NCBI RefSeq assembly: GCF_008275125.1
Contig: NZ_CP043473.1
Coordinates: forward strand, 248,001-312,000
From: Chromobacterium paludis
GTDB taxonomy: Bacteria; Pseudomonadota; Gammaproteobacteria; Burkholderiales; Chromobacteriaceae
DNA length: 64,000 nt
Direction of reading: 5' to 3'
Part shown: positions 1-9,150 of the stretch, piece after piece
Numbering within the stretch: position 1 is the first letter of the stretch
Layout of the letters: each line of letters starts with the position of its first letter
The notes under the pieces: generated by a model
What the model was told of the DNA's origin: nothing
Databases searched by the model: none
The model's input: only the letters and a program-made list of their open reading frames with translations
Position numbers and translations under genes: made by a program

Positions 1-347
1 TGCGACAGCAGCGCTACGATTACTTTCCGCGCAGCGTGATCGAGGTCAGGCAAGAGCTGGGCTCGCCCAACAGCCAGGGGCTGATGCTGGACCCGTATCT
101 GCTGCTGCACTATCCCACGGCTTTTTATTTCTTCGTCACGCCCAGGCGGCCGGAGCTGGCCACGCTGCTGCGGCAGGGACTGGAGAGGGCGGTGGCGGAC
201 GGCAGTTTCGAGCAGACCTTCCATGTCTTCAACGACGAGCATTTGCGCGGACTCAATCTGTCTGGCCGCACCATCATCGAGCTGCCCAATGCCTTGCTGC
301 CGCCGGACACGCCGCTGTCGCGGCGTGAACTGTGGTTTCGCCCCTGA
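1..347 (+). CDS. Periplasmic substrate-binding protein, C-terminal part (partial)
   Basis: The open frame (codons starting at base 3) enters from the left edge and stops with TGA at 345-347, so only the last 114 residues are visible. The residues resemble the C-terminal lobe of family 3 extracellular solute-binding proteins (polar amino acid ABC transporter type), with a segment around 'FYFFVTPRRPEL' followed by a helix rich in Leu and a tail 'LSRRELWFRP'. The signal peptide and ligand-binding Arg/Asp pair lie outside the window, so the ligand cannot be guessed. A second protein of the same broad family is encoded at 17623-18420. No terminator separates it from hemE, but a TATAAT box lies just after its stop. 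Family call moderate, partial status certain. Confidence 0.6.
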   Translation, partial: RQQRYDYFPRSVIEVRQELGSPNSQGLMLDPYLLLHYPTAFYFFVTPRRPELATLLRQGLERAVADGSFEQTFHVFNDEHLRGLNLSGRTIIELPNALLPPDTPLSRRELWFRP

Positions 348-359
348 TGGGGGGCTGGG

Positions 360-365
360 TATAAT
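360..365 (+). promoter_or_regulatory. Putative -10 box for hemE
   Basis: A perfect TATAAT lies 12 bases after the preceding stop and 29 bases before the hemE ATG. No convincing -35 hexamer is seen 17 bases upstream, so this is a -10 match only. Confidence 0.45.
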
Positions 366-394
366 GCCGGCTGACTTTCCACGCGTGTGCCGCC

Positions 395-1459
395 ATGACC
401 CAGCTGAAAAACGATACCTTCCTGCGCGCTCTGTTGAAGGAGCCGGTTGAATATACCCCGATCTGGATGATGCGCCAGGCCGGCCGCTACCTGCCGGAAT
501 ACCGCGCCACCCGCGCCCGCGCCGGCAGCTTCATGGGCTTGTGCACCAGCCCGGATTACGCCACCGAGGTGACGCTGCAGCCGCTGGACCGTTTCCCGCT
601 GGACGCGGCCATTCTGTTCTCCGACATCCTGACCGTGCCGGACGCCATGGGCCTGGGCTTGTATTTTGCCGAGGGCGAGGGTCCGAAGTTCCAGCGCCCG
701 CTGCGCGACGAGGCCGCCATCCGCGCGCTGGTCCCGGCCGAGCTGGACAAACTGCGCTATGTGTTCGATGCCGTGTCCAGCATCCGCAAGGCGCTGGACG
801 GCCGCGTGCCGCTGATCGGCTTCTCCGGCAGCCCGTTCACCTTGGCCTGCTATATGGTGGAGGGCGGCGGCTCCGACGACTTCCGCCACGTCAAGGCCAT
901 GCTGTACAGCCGCCCTGAGCTGCTGCACCACATCCTGGAAATGAACACCCAGTCGGTGATCGCCTACCTGAACGCCCAGATCGACGCCGGCGCGCAGGCG
1001 GTGCAAATCTTCGACACCTGGGGCGGCGCGCTGAGCCACGCGGCGTATCGAGAACTCTCGCTGGCCTATATGCGGCGCATCGTCGCTGGCCTCAAGCGCG
1101 AGGCCGATGGGCGGCGCGTGCCGGTGATCGTGTTCACCAAGGGCGGCGGCCAATGGCTGGAAGACATCGCCGCCATCGGCGCGGATTGCGTGGGGCTGGA
1201 CTGGACCACCGACATCGGCCTGGCGCGCGCGCGCGTCGGCGCCAAGGTGGCGCTGCAGGGCAATTTCGACCCCAATGCCCTGTTCGCCGAGCCGGGGGCC
1301 ATCGAGCGCGAAGTGGCGCGCATCCTGGCCAGCTACGGCCAGGGCAGCGGCCATGTGTTCAATCTGGGCCACGGCATTTCGCAACACGCCGATCCGGCCC
1401 ACGCCGGCGCGCTGGTCGAGGCCGTGCATCGTTTGTCGCGCGAATATCACAAGGCCTGA
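395..1459 (+). CDS. hemE: Uroporphyrinogen decarboxylase
   Basis: A 354-residue protein, the usual length for HemE. It decarboxylates the four acetate side chains of uroporphyrinogen III to give coproporphyrinogen III in cytoplasmic haem synthesis. The N-terminal signature '[16 protein letters not shown]' (about residues 22-37), which carries the substrate-binding Arg residues, is intact, as are the conserved '[16 protein letters not shown]' and the C-terminal 'NLGHGI' segment. The gene has its own likely promoter (TATAAT at 360) but a weak ribosome binding site. It is followed by a 525-bp gene-free spacer and then priA. Haem demand fits the cbb3 oxidase encoded at the other end of the window. 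High confidence. Confidence 0.97.
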   Translation: MTQLKNDTFLRALLKEPVEYTPIWMMRQAGRYLPEYRATRARAGSFMGLCTSPDYATEVTLQPLDRFPLDAAILFSDILTVPDAMGLGLYFAEGEGPKFQRPLRDEAAIRALVPAELDKLRYVFDAVSSIRKALDGRVPLIGFSGSPFTLACYMVEGGGSDDFRHVKAMLYSRPELLHHILEMNTQSVIAYLNAQIDAGAQAVQIFDTWGGALSHAAYRELSLAYMRRIVAGLKREADGRRVPVIVFTKGGGQWLEDIAAIGADCVGLDWTTDIGLARARVGAKVALQGNFDPNALFAEPGAIEREVARILASYGQGSGHVFNLGHGISQHADPAHAGALVEAVHRLSREYHKA

Positions 1460-1984
1460 GGCCCGGCTAAGCCCGGATCATGCGCCATTTTGGTGCCTGC
1501 AGCGGCCCGATCCGGGCCAGCGTTTGTTCCTGCGCATCGGTTTGAGGCGCGACAAATGAAAAATCCGTTGTTTTTTTAAGGTTTTATTAAAATTTTGCCA
1601 TGCACAACACGGCCAGGCCCTGCGCGGCGGGCGGGGTATTCCGCTCCGCCGCGCGGTCGTTCTGACGCGGATCAAACCGCGTGATGATCGGTTCCCGCAT
1701 GCGGGTTGACAGCAAGGCCTGCTGGTGTTCCAGAAGTTATGCACACCGGCTAGTTGCGGATGGCGGGCTTGTCAAGCGCAGATGGCAAAAAAAATGAACA
1801 CAATCTAAACCATTGAAAAATAAAGAGTTTTACATTTGATTAATTTTTGTGCAATCCAGCGGAAACACTGATTTGACGGCATTTTGCTGGCCGCGGGCCG
1901 GGTTGTTCACAAAGTTATCCACAAGATCTGTGCACAGCGATTGCAAAGCCTTGTCGCAACAGGGTTTGTCGGGGAAAGGGTCCA
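1460..1984. other. AT-rich spacer with DnaA-box-like sites
   Basis: This 525-bp stretch has no plausible gene. It contains two exact matches to the DnaA box TTATNCACA: TTATGCACA at 1737-1745 and TTATCCACA at 1915-1923, both on the plus strand. Near matches are TTGTTCACA at 1903-1911 (one mismatch), CCATGCACA at 1598-1606 and the palindrome CTGTGCACAG at 1928-1937. Two AT-rich blocks lie at about 1557-1597 and 1785-1855, standing out in a GC-rich neighbourhood. The arrangement resembles a DnaA-binding region, possibly an origin or a DnaA-controlled promoter for priA. What it does is inference. Confidence 0.5.
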
Positions 1985-4168
1985 ATGGGCGAGCGTGAGC
2001 GGGTTCAGGTGGCGGTCGATGTGCCCTTGAGCGGCACTTTCAGTTATCTGACTGAATCACCCGTCATAAGCGGCATGCGCGTCAGCGTGCCGTTCGGCCC
2101 GCGCCGCCTGTGTGGCGTTGTCGTCACGCCCATACCCGGGGAGGGTGTGGCGGACGTCGATGCGGCCAAGCTGCGATGCATCGAAATGGTGCTGGACGGT
2201 TTGCCGCCGTTGCCCCAGGCCTTCCTGGACCTGGTGCGGTTCGCCGCGGATTATTATCACCACCCCTTGGGCCAGACGCTGTTCACGGCCTTGCCCACCA
2301 GCTTGCGCGAACCGCGCGATGTGAAACGGCCGGACAAGCGGCCTTTCGCGTTGACCGACGCGGGCCTGGCGGAGGCGCCGCCCGCGCGGCAAAAGGCCAG
2401 GCTGGCGCTGTGGCAGGCCTTGCAGGATGGTCCGCTGTCGGCGGAGCAGGCCAAGGCGGTGACGCCGCAGGCCGGCAAGCTGCTGGCCGACTGGCTGGAG
2501 GCGGGCAAGGTCGAGCGCGTTACGCCGGAGCCGGCGTCGCTGCGGATGGGCGAGGCGCCGGAATTGAACGAGGAGCAGCAGGCGGCGCTGGACGCCTTGC
2601 GCGGCAGCCAGGGTTTCCAGCCCTGGCTGCTGCATGGCGTCACCGGCAGCGGCAAGACCGAAGTCTATCTGCGCCTGATCGCCGATCAGCTGGCCGCGCG
2701 CCGCCAGGTCCTGGTGCTGGTGCCGGAAATCAATCTGACGCCGCAGCTGATCGACCGTTTCGCCATGCGCTTCCCCGCCAGCCGCATCGTGGTGCAGCAC
2801 AGCCACCTGGCGGACGGCGAGCGGCTGCAAGGCTGGCTGGATGCCTGGCATGGCGAGGCCGACGTGGTGATAGGCACCCGGCTGTCGGTGTTCACGCCGC
2901 TGCCGCGCTTGGGCTTGATCGTGGTGGACGAGGAGCATGATGGCTCCTTCAAGCAGCAGGACGGCCTGCGCTACCACGCGCGCGACCTGGCGATCTGGCG
3001 CGCGCGCCGCGACGGCATCGCCATCTTGCTGGGCTCGGCCACGCCCAGCCTGGAGACGGTGGCCAATGTCGAGGCCGGCCGCTATCAGAAGCTGGCGCTG
3101 ACCCGGCGCGCCCACGGCGCGGCCAGGCTGCCGGACGTGCGGCTGGTGGACACTCGGCGCAAGAAGCTGGCGGAAGGGCTGTCCGAGCCGGTGCTGGAGG
3201 CCTTGAAAGCCCGGCTGGCGCGCCAGGAAATGAGCTTGGTCTTCATCAATCGCCGCGGTTTCGCGCCGGTGGTGGCCTGCACCGCCTGCGGCTGGACCAG
3301 CGGCTGCCCGCATTGTTCGGCCAAGCTGGTGGTGCATCTGATGGAGCGCAAGCTGCGCTGCCATCACTGCGGCTGGGAGGAGCCGGTGCCGCGCGCCTGC
3401 CCGGACTGCGGCGACCCGGACATCAAGCCCTTGGGCGAAGGCACGCAGCGGCTGGAGTCCGCCTTGCAACGGATGCTGCCCGAAGCGCGGGTGCTGCGGA
3501 TAGACCGCGACACCACCAGCCGCAAGGACGCCTGGGATGAGATTTACCGCAAGGTGAACGGCGGCGAGGTGGACATTCTGGTGGGCACCCAGATGCTGGC
3601 CAAGGGCCACGACTTCGGCACGCTGTCGCTGGTGGCGGTGCTGGGCGCGGATGGCGGCTTGTACTCGGCCGATTTCCGCGCCTCCGAGCGCTTGTTTTCG
3701 CAGCTGATGCAGGTGGCCGGCCGCGCCGGCCGCGCCGACGCGCCGGGCGAGGTGCTGATCCAGACTCAATGGCCGGAGCACCCGCTGTATCACGCGCTGG
3801 TGACGCATGATTTCGACGGCTACGCGGCGGCGCTGCTGGCCGAGCGGCGCCAGGCCGGTTTCCCGCCCGGTGTCTTCCAGGCCTTGCTGCGGGCGGACAG
3901 CCCGGAGCTGGCCCAGGCCACGGCCTTTTTGCGCCAGGCGCGCGACGCGCTGGAGCCGCTGGCCGAGGGCATATTGATTTCCGGCCCGGCGCCGGCCTTG
4001 ATGGCGCGGCTGGCGCAGCGCGAGCGGGCGCAGCTGGTGTTGGAGTCGCCGCAGCGCGGCGCGCTGCATCGCCTGCTCGATCAGTTGCCGCCGCTGCTGG
4101 ACAGCATGGCCAGGGCCCATGGCCGCGCCTTGCGCTGGTCGCTGGATGTGGACCCGCAGGAATGGTGA
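1985..4168 (+). CDS. priA: Primosomal protein N' (replication restart helicase PriA)
   Basis: A 727-residue superfamily 2 DNA helicase that recognises stalled forks and reloads the replisome. It has an N-terminal 3'-end/DNA-binding domain, then Walker A 'GVTGSGKTEVY' (about residues 218-228), the DEEH box 'VVDEEHDGSFKQ', and a zinc-binding insert of paired Cys motifs ('CTACGWTSGCPHC', 'CHHCGWEEPVPRACPDCG'), followed by the second helicase lobe with 'GTQMLAKGHDF' and 'QVAGRAGR'. All diagnostic elements of PriA are present and the length is normal. The ATG at 1985 follows a GGGGAAAGGG tract. The upstream spacer has DnaA-box-like sites. The end overlaps the longest reading of the next gene, suggesting co-transcription with dacB. 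Confidence 0.97.
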   Translation: MGERERVQVAVDVPLSGTFSYLTESPVISGMRVSVPFGPRRLCGVVVTPIPGEGVADVDAAKLRCIEMVLDGLPPLPQAFLDLVRFAADYYHHPLGQTLFTALPTSLREPRDVKRPDKRPFALTDAGLAEAPPARQKARLALWQALQDGPLSAEQAKAVTPQAGKLLADWLEAGKVERVTPEPASLRMGEAPELNEEQQAALDALRGSQGFQPWLLHGVTGSGKTEVYLRLIADQLAARRQVLVLVPEINLTPQLIDRFAMRFPASRIVVQHSHLADGERLQGWLDAWHGEADVVIGTRLSVFTPLPRLGLIVVDEEHDGSFKQQDGLRYHARDLAIWRARRDGIAILLGSATPSLETVANVEAGRYQKLALTRRAHGAARLPDVRLVDTRRKKLAEGLSEPVLEALKARLARQEMSLVFINRRGFAPVVACTACGWTSGCPHCSAKLVVHLMERKLRCHHCGWEEPVPRACPDCGDPDIKPLGEGTQRLESALQRMLPEARVLRIDRDTTSRKDAWDEIYRKVNGGEVDILVGTQMLAKGHDFGTLSLVAVLGADGGLYSADFRASERLFSQLMQVAGRAGRADAPGEVLIQTQWPEHPLYHALVTHDFDGYAAALLAERRQAGFPPGVFQALLRADSPELAQATAFLRQARDALEPLAEGILISGPAPALMARLAQRERAQLVLESPQRGALHRLLDQLPPLLDSMARAHGRALRWSLDVDPQEW

Positions 4169-5571
4169 GAACGATGAAGATGATGAAAACATGGGCCGCG
4201 CTGTGGCTGGCCGGACTGTGCGCTCAGGCCGGCGCGCTGGACTTGCACGGTTTGCAGCCGGACGAAGTCGCCGTGTGGGCGGCGCCGGTGGAGGGCGGCG
4301 GGCCGGTGATCCGCCACCGGGCGGAGGCGCCGGTCAATCCGGCCTCCACCATGAAGCTGCTGACCGGCTGGGCGGCGCTGAACCTTCTGGGGCCGGATTA
4401 CCGTTGGAAGACTTCGCTGCTGTCGGGCGCGCCGGTGGAAAACGGCGTGCTCAAGGGGGACCTGTATTGGCTGGGCGGCGGCGATCCGCGCTTCGACAAC
4501 GGCGACTTGCTGAGCCTGCTGTATAGCCTGCGCCTGCGCGGCATCCGCCGGATCGAGGGCAAGCTGTTGCTGGACAAGCGAGCCTTTGCCGATGTCGGCG
4601 GCGCCGATGATTTCGACGAAGACGCGGGCCGCGCGTTCACGGTGGAGCCGGACACCCATCTGGTGAACCTTAAGGTGGCCTGGCTGACTTTCTATCACGA
4701 CGAGCGCGGCGCGCGCGCGGTGCTGGACCCGCCATTGGCCGGCGTGACGCTGCAGGCGGAGTTGAAGCCGGGGCCGGACTTGCCATGCCCCGATCCGCGC
4801 CGCTTTGTCAGCATAGAGAACGACGGCCGCCATGTACGGGTGAGCGGCAGCCTGCCTCCGGCTTGCGACGGCCAGCGCGCCTACGTCAATGTGCTGAGCC
4901 ATGATGAATTCGCCGGCCAGGACTTTGCCGCCTTGTGGCATGCGCTGGGTGGGGAGGGGCCGCTGGGGATGGGCTTGGGCCGGACTCCGGACGACGCGCG
5001 CGAGCTGGCGGCCAGACAGTCGCAAACGCTGGCGGTGGCGCTGTCCGACATCAACAAGTACAGCAACAACACCATGGCGCGCACGCTGTTCCTGACCCTG
5101 GGGCGCGAGGCCGGCGGCGAAGGCAGCGCCGCGGCCGCGGCGCGCGCCGTGCGCGAGACGCTGACGCGCCACGGGATGGACGATGTCGACGCGCTGACCC
5201 TGGAGAACGGCTCCGGCCTGTCGCGGCGGGAGCGGGTAACGGCGCGGCTGCTGGGCGAAGTGCTGCTGGATGCCGCGCGCGGGCCGTATGCCGGCGAGTT
5301 CATCGCCAGCCTGCCCATCGCCGCCACCGACGGCACCTTGAAGAAGCGCTTCGCCGATCTGGGGCCGCGGCTCAGGATGAAGACCGGCACGCTGAACGAA
5401 GTCAAGGCGCTGGCCGGCTACTGGCAGGCGGCCGACGGCCAGCGGCTGGCCATCGTCGCCATCGTCAACGGTCCGCGCGCCAAGGCGTCCGGCCCGGCGC
5501 TGGACGCGCTGGTGTCGGACCTGGCGCTGCGCTTCAACACCGAAGCCATGCGATCCAGCGCAAAGCCCTGA
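4162..5571 (+). CDS. dacB: D-alanyl-D-alanine carboxypeptidase/endopeptidase (PBP4 family)
   Basis: A periplasmic peptidoglycan hydrolase of the S13/PBP4 family that removes terminal D-Ala and cuts cross-links. All three penicillin-binding motifs are readable: SxxK as 'STMK' in 'NPASTMKLLTGW', SxN as 'SNN' in 'DINKYSNNTMAR', and KTG as 'RMKTGTLNEV'. An N-terminal signal peptide ends near 'CAQAGA'. The longest reading starts at 4162 and overlaps the priA stop; starts at 4174 (MKMMKTW...) or 4183 (MKTW...) give a more usual signal peptide, with AGGA at 4158-4161 as a possible ribosome site, so the start is uncertain by a few codons. Length of about 465 residues is normal for the family. Confidence 0.9.
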   Translation: MVRTMKMMKTWAALWLAGLCAQAGALDLHGLQPDEVAVWAAPVEGGGPVIRHRAEAPVNPASTMKLLTGWAALNLLGPDYRWKTSLLSGAPVENGVLKGDLYWLGGGDPRFDNGDLLSLLYSLRLRGIRRIEGKLLLDKRAFADVGGADDFDEDAGRAFTVEPDTHLVNLKVAWLTFYHDERGARAVLDPPLAGVTLQAELKPGPDLPCPDPRRFVSIENDGRHVRVSGSLPPACDGQRAYVNVLSHDEFAGQDFAALWHALGGEGPLGMGLGRTPDDARELAARQSQTLAVALSDINKYSNNTMARTLFLTLGREAGGEGSAAAAARAVRETLTRHGMDDVDALTLENGSGLSRRERVTARLLGEVLLDAARGPYAGEFIASLPIAATDGTLKKRFADLGPRLRMKTGTLNEVKALAGYWQAADGQRLAIVAIVNGPRAKASGPALDALVSDLALRFNTEAMRSSAKP

Positions 5572-5586
5572 GCGGCGAACTCACGT

Positions 5587-5592
5587 TATAAT
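5587..5592 (+). promoter_or_regulatory. Putative -10 box for grxC
   Basis: TATAAT occurs 15 bases after the dacB stop and 27 bases before the grxC ATG. No strong -35 element is visible. Confidence 0.4.
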
Positions 5593-5619
5593 CGCCGGCA
5601 ACGCTATCTTACCCAGGCA

Positions 5620-5883
5620 ATGAATATGAAACCGGTTACGATGTACACCACCGCGGTCTGTCCCTATTGCGTGCGCGCCAAGCAGCTGCTGTCCAGCAAG
5701 GGCGTCAGCGGCATCACGGAAATCCGCATCGATCTGGATCCGGAACAGCGCGACAAGATGATGGCGATCACCGGCCGCCGCACCGTGCCGCAGATTTTTA
5801 TCGGCGAGACCCATGTCGGCGGCTGCGACGACCTGGTGGCGCTGAACCAGGCCGGCAAGCTGGATCCGCTGCTGGCGGATTGA
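5620..5883 (+). CDS. grxC: Glutaredoxin 3 type (dithiol glutaredoxin)
   Basis: An 87-residue cytoplasmic thiol-disulfide oxidoreductase. The dithiol active site CPYC is at residues 14-17 ('TAVCPYCVRAKQLL'), and the glutathione-binding 'TVPQIFIGETHVGGCDDL' segment with the cis-Pro is intact. Length and order match GrxC. It is followed by secB on the same strand, the conserved grxC-secB-gpsA order found in many proteobacteria, which supports the assignment. An ATG two codons later (5626) is an alternative start. Confidence 0.95.
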   Translation: MNMKPVTMYTTAVCPYCVRAKQLLSSKGVSGITEIRIDLDPEQRDKMMAITGRRTVPQIFIGETHVGGCDDLVALNQAGKLDPLLAD

Positions 5884-5985
5884 CCCCGGCGGCGGGTTGG
5901 CCGTCGCCGGCTTTCGTGCGATGATGCCCGCCGTCGTACCCCACAATTCAACCGTCATTCAGGCGGTTACTAGCGAGAAAGAATC

Positions 5986-6438
5986 ATGAGCGAACAACAA
6001 GAGCTGCAACCGGCGTTTTCCATCGAAAAAATCTATGTGAAGGACCTGTCGCTGGAGGTGCCGAACGCGCCGCAAGTGTTCCTGGAACAAGCCCAGCCGG
6101 AAATCGACATGCAACTGGCCAGCGGCGGCCAGCAGCTGGACGACGGTTTCTTTGAAGTCACCCTGACCGTGACCGTGACCGCCAAGCTGCCGGAAAAAAC
6201 CCTGTTCCTGTGCGAAGTGGCCCAAGCCGGCATCTTCCAGATCCGCAACGTGCCGGCGGAAGACCTGGACCCGATCCTGGGCGTGGCTTGCCCGAACATC
6301 CTGTTCCCGTATGCCCGCGAAGCGGTATCCAGCATCGTGAACCGCGCCGGCTTCCCGCCGGTGCTGCTGGCCCCGATCAACTTCGAAGCCCTGTACATGC
6401 AGCAGCGTGCGCAGCAGGCCGAAGCCGGCAACGCCTGA
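5986..6438 (+). CDS. secB: Protein-export chaperone SecB
   Basis: A 150-residue acidic cytoplasmic chaperone that holds precursor proteins unfolded and delivers them to SecA. The conserved '[16 protein letters not shown]' near the N terminus and '[25 protein letters not shown]' (split here as the family signature near residues 105-128) are intact. The ATG at 5986 follows GAGAAAGAATC. It sits between grxC and an SH3-domain gene, then gpsA. A housekeeping gene of normal length. Confidence 0.97.
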   Translation: MSEQQELQPAFSIEKIYVKDLSLEVPNAPQVFLEQAQPEIDMQLASGGQQLDDGFFEVTLTVTVTAKLPEKTLFLCEVAQAGIFQIRNVPAEDLDPILGVACPNILFPYAREAVSSIVNRAGFPPVLLAPINFEALYMQQRAQQAEAGNA

Positions 6439-6448
6439 GGCGAACCGC

Positions 6449-6889
6449 ATGAAGCGCCTCGCACTCGCGCTGCTCCTGGCCCTGGGCGCCGCACAGGCCG
6501 CCCAGGCGCTGGAGTTCCGCTCGGTCAAGGAAACCGGCGTCGCGCTGTACGAGGCGCCCTCCCTGACCGCCAAGAAACTGTTCGTGGTCAGCCGCTACTA
6601 CCCGGTGGAAGTGCTGAGCAGCCAGAAGGAATGGGCGCGCGTGCGCGACGCCACCGGCGGCATCGCCTGGATTCCGGCTGCGGCGCTGTCCAAGCAACGC
6701 TGGCTGCTGGTGACGTCTCCCCAGGCCGGCGTGCGTGGCCAGGCAGGGGAGAGCGGCAAGCTGCTGTTCACCGTCCCCAAGGACGGCGTGCTGGAAATGC
6801 TGCAGCCGCCGCAGGATGGCTGGGTGCAGGTCCGCCACCGCGACGGCAGCATCGGCTATGCCCGCATCACCGACCTCTGGGGCTTGTAA
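6449..6889 (+). CDS. Exported SH3-domain protein
   Basis: A 146-residue protein with a clear signal peptide (MKRLALALLLALGAAQAAQA) followed by two bacterial SH3-like repeats: about residues 20-75 ('VKETGVALYEAPSLTAKKL') and 80-146 ('SPQAGVRGQAGESGKLLF'). Each ends in a Trp/Ala-Arg-Val strand typical of SH3b domains ('EWARVRDATGGIAWIP', 'GWVQVRHRDGSIGYARI'). SH3b proteins usually act at the cell envelope, binding peptidoglycan or partner proteins; its exact role is unknown. The ATG at 6449 starts the signal peptide; a longer reading from 6407 overlaps secB and is rejected. It lies 10 bases after secB and 9 bases before gpsA, so it is probably co-transcribed with both. Confidence 0.8.
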   Translation: MKRLALALLLALGAAQAAQALEFRSVKETGVALYEAPSLTAKKLFVVSRYYPVEVLSSQKEWARVRDATGGIAWIPAAALSKQRWLLVTSPQAGVRGQAGESGKLLFTVPKDGVLEMLQPPQDGWVQVRHRDGSIGYARITDLWGL

Positions 6890-6898
6890 GGGCGAGAC

Positions 6899-7903
6899 AT
6901 GAAACTGGCCATTCTTGGCGCCGGCGCTTGGGGAACCGCGCTGGCGATTGCTTTTGCCCGTCACCACCATGTGACGCTATGGGCGCGCGACGCCGCCCAG
7001 ATTCAGCAGATGGCGGATGAGCGCCTCAACCGCCGCTATCTGCCCGATTGCCCCTTTCCCGATTTGCTGAAGTTGTCTTCCGACCTGCCCGCCGCGGTGC
7101 AGGGCGCGGAGCTGTTGCTGATTGTGACGCCCATGTCCGGCCTGCGCCCCACGCTGAAGGCGTTGACGGTGCTGAAAACGGCGCTGCCGCCGGTGCTGTG
7201 GGCGTGCAAGGGCTTCGAGGCCGGTTCCAGCCTGCTGCCGCACCAGGTGGTGGCGGAAGAGCTGCCGGCTGACCATGCCTGCGGCGTGCTGTCCGGCCCC
7301 AGCTTCGCCCGCGAAGTGGCGCAGGGCCTGCCGGCGGCGGTCACCATCGCTTCCGACGACGCCGAATTCGCCTCCCGCGTGGCGCGTGAGCTGCACAGTC
7401 CGCGGCTGCGCCTGTACGCCAACGATGACCTGGTGGGCGTGGAGGTGGGCGGCGCGGTCAAGAACGTGATGGCCATTGCCACCGGCGTGGCGGACGGCCT
7501 GCACTTCGGCCTCAACGCGCGGGCGGCGCTGATCACGCGTGGATTGGCGGAAATCACCCGCTTGGCGATGGCGCTGGGCGCCAGCCAGCACACCATGATG
7601 GGCTTGTCCGGCATGGGGGACTTGATCCTGACCTGCACCGGCGAGCTATCGCGCAATCGTCAGGTGGGCCTGAAGCTGGCCGAGGGCAAGCCGTTGCCGC
7701 AAGTGCTGCAGGAGCTGGGACATGTGGCGGAAGGCGTGGCGACCGCGCGCGAGGTATTGACCATGGCGGAGCGGCTGGAGGTGGACATGCCCATCACCGC
7801 CGCCGTGTGCGGCCTGCTCTACCAGGGCAACGACCCGGCGCAGGTGGTGGATGGCCTGCTGAACCGCTCGCCCAAGTCCGAGTCCGGCAGCGCGCTGGAC
7901 TGA
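6899..7903 (+). CDS. gpsA: Glycerol-3-phosphate dehydrogenase [NAD(P)+]
   Basis: A 334-residue cytoplasmic enzyme that reduces dihydroxyacetone phosphate to sn-glycerol 3-phosphate for phospholipid synthesis. The Rossmann motif '[11 protein letters not shown]' is at residues 5-15, and the catalytic Lys lies in '[13 protein letters not shown]', with '[20 protein letters not shown]' downstream. Length is normal. It ends a plus-strand run (grxC, secB, SH3 protein, gpsA) closed by a strong hairpin terminator at 7917-7953. Confidence 0.97.
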   Translation: MKLAILGAGAWGTALAIAFARHHHVTLWARDAAQIQQMADERLNRRYLPDCPFPDLLKLSSDLPAAVQGAELLLIVTPMSGLRPTLKALTVLKTALPPVLWACKGFEAGSSLLPHQVVAEELPADHACGVLSGPSFAREVAQGLPAAVTIASDDAEFASRVARELHSPRLRLYANDDLVGVEVGGAVKNVMAIATGVADGLHFGLNARAALITRGLAEITRLAMALGASQHTMMGLSGMGDLILTCTGELSRNRQVGLKLAEGKPLPQVLQELGHVAEGVATAREVLTMAERLEVDMPITAAVCGLLYQGNDPAQVVDGLLNRSPKSESGSALD

Positions 7904-7916
7904 GCGCGACAGATTG

Positions 7917-7953
7917 AAAAAAAGCCGCCTGGCTGTGCAAGGCGGCTTTTTTC
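7917..7953. terminator. Bidirectional Rho-independent terminator
   Basis: An 11-bp stem, AAAAGCCGCCT (7920-7930) pairing with AGGCGGCTTTT (7940-7950), flanked by A-rich and T-rich tracts. It lies between the convergent genes gpsA and the hydrolase gene, so it can serve both strands. Confidence 0.9.
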
Positions 7954-7966
7954 ATGCCGGGGCGGA

Positions 7967-9109
7967 TCAGGGATGCCACACCACGTCGCGGTCCACCGCG
8001 TACAGCGCGCAGGGTTGTTCGTTGCCGCGGCGGCAGATGTCCAACGCGTGGTTGGTCGCATCCGGGCCATAGGCGTAGCCCCAGCGGCCATTGCGGGACA
8101 CGGCGAAAGCGCGCGGCAAGGGGCCGCGCAGGAAGGCGTTATACCCGCTTTGCTTGGCCGCCTGGTTGACGAAGGGGACGCGCGCCTTGTCCTGCAGATC
8201 GGCATACCCGCTGGGCGACGGACGGGCGACCGTGCCCGGCGTCTTGAAGCCGAACTTGGCCAGGTAGGCATCGACTTGCGGCATCCAGATGTCGGTGCCC
8301 TGGCTGTACAGCTTGTGGCCATCGTCGCTGTAGGGCGGCAGCAGGCGGAAGTCCAGCTTGCCGCCGGCGTCGCGGTAGGCCTTGGCCCAGGCTTGGGAAT
8401 AGGCCGGGCCGAAGAAGCTGTCGTTGCGCGCGTACAGCCACAACATGGGCATGCGCGCGTGCTGGCCGAACTCGGCATAGGCCCGGCGCAATTGCTCCGG
8501 ATCGCAGGGCGCGCCGCCGTGGGCTTGCGGATTGCCGCCGTGGCCGCCGGCGAAGTTGATGGTGGTGACCACGCCGGGCGGATTGTGCGCGGCGGCGGCC
8601 ACCACGCCCATGCCGCCGACCGACACGCCCATCAGCACGATGCGGCTTGGGTCGACGTCGGGCAGCTTGCGGCCGTAATCCAGCGCCGCCTGGATTTCGT
8701 TGATTTGCGGCGTCAGCGCCGAGCGGTAGTTGGGATGCTGGCAGGCGCCCATGTTTTCCGGATCGAGGCGGGCGGCGCTGTCGCCATAGCCTATGCGCGT
8801 CGGCACCAGCACCACGAAGCCCTTGCGCACGAAATAGCGCGCGGCGGTTTCCTGGCGCTGGCGCGGGAGCTTGGCCCGCTCATCCTTGCTGGGAGAGCGG
8901 CCATGGCTGATCAGCGCCAGCGGGTGGGGGCCGGGCTGGCTGGGGCGGAAGACGGTCAGCGTCATGCTCTGGCGGCTGCCGTCTGGCAGCGTGACGGGCA
9001 GCTTGACGATTTTTTCGCCAAGGTCGGGGGCCAGCTGGTCGGCGGCGCGGCTGGCCGCGCAAGTTAAAGCCAGCAGCGCCGCCAGGGCCGCATGGAGGTA
9101 AGTTTTCAT
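7967..9109 (-). CDS. Secreted alpha/beta hydrolase (dienelactone-hydrolase-like)
   Basis: A 380-residue protein with a signal peptide (MKTYLHAALAALLALTCAASRAA). The nucleophile elbow 'GVSVGGMG' places Ser163, and a likely acid lies in 'YARNDSFFG' and the His in 'SDDGHKLYS', giving a complete catalytic triad. The oxyanion segment 'LISHGRSPSKDE' is also seen. The C-terminal 90 residues ('RARVPFVNQAAKQSGYNAFL' region) carry a Cys-containing tail not typical of simple dienelactone hydrolases ('DICRRGNEQPCALYAVD'), possibly a disulfide. The substrate is unknown; esters or lactones outside the cytoplasm are likely. It lies 41 bases downstream of a UbiH-type gene on the same strand and may share its transcript. 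Confidence 0.8.
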   Translation of the reverse strand: MKTYLHAALAALLALTCAASRAADQLAPDLGEKIVKLPVTLPDGSRQSMTLTVFRPSQPGPHPLALISHGRSPSKDERAKLPRQRQETAARYFVRKGFVVLVPTRIGYGDSAARLDPENMGACQHPNYRSALTPQINEIQAALDYGRKLPDVDPSRIVLMGVSVGGMGVVAAAAHNPPGVVTTINFAGGHGGNPQAHGGAPCDPEQLRRAYAEFGQHARMPMLWLYARNDSFFGPAYSQAWAKAYRDAGGKLDFRLLPPYSDDGHKLYSQGTDIWMPQVDAYLAKFGFKTPGTVARPSPSGYADLQDKARVPFVNQAAKQSGYNAFLRGPLPRAFAVSRNGRWGYAYGPDATNHALDICRRGNEQPCALYAVDRDVVWHP

Positions 9110-9150
9110 CAGGGCGAGCTCCGTTGATCTTGAGCGCGGCCTGCTCCTGT

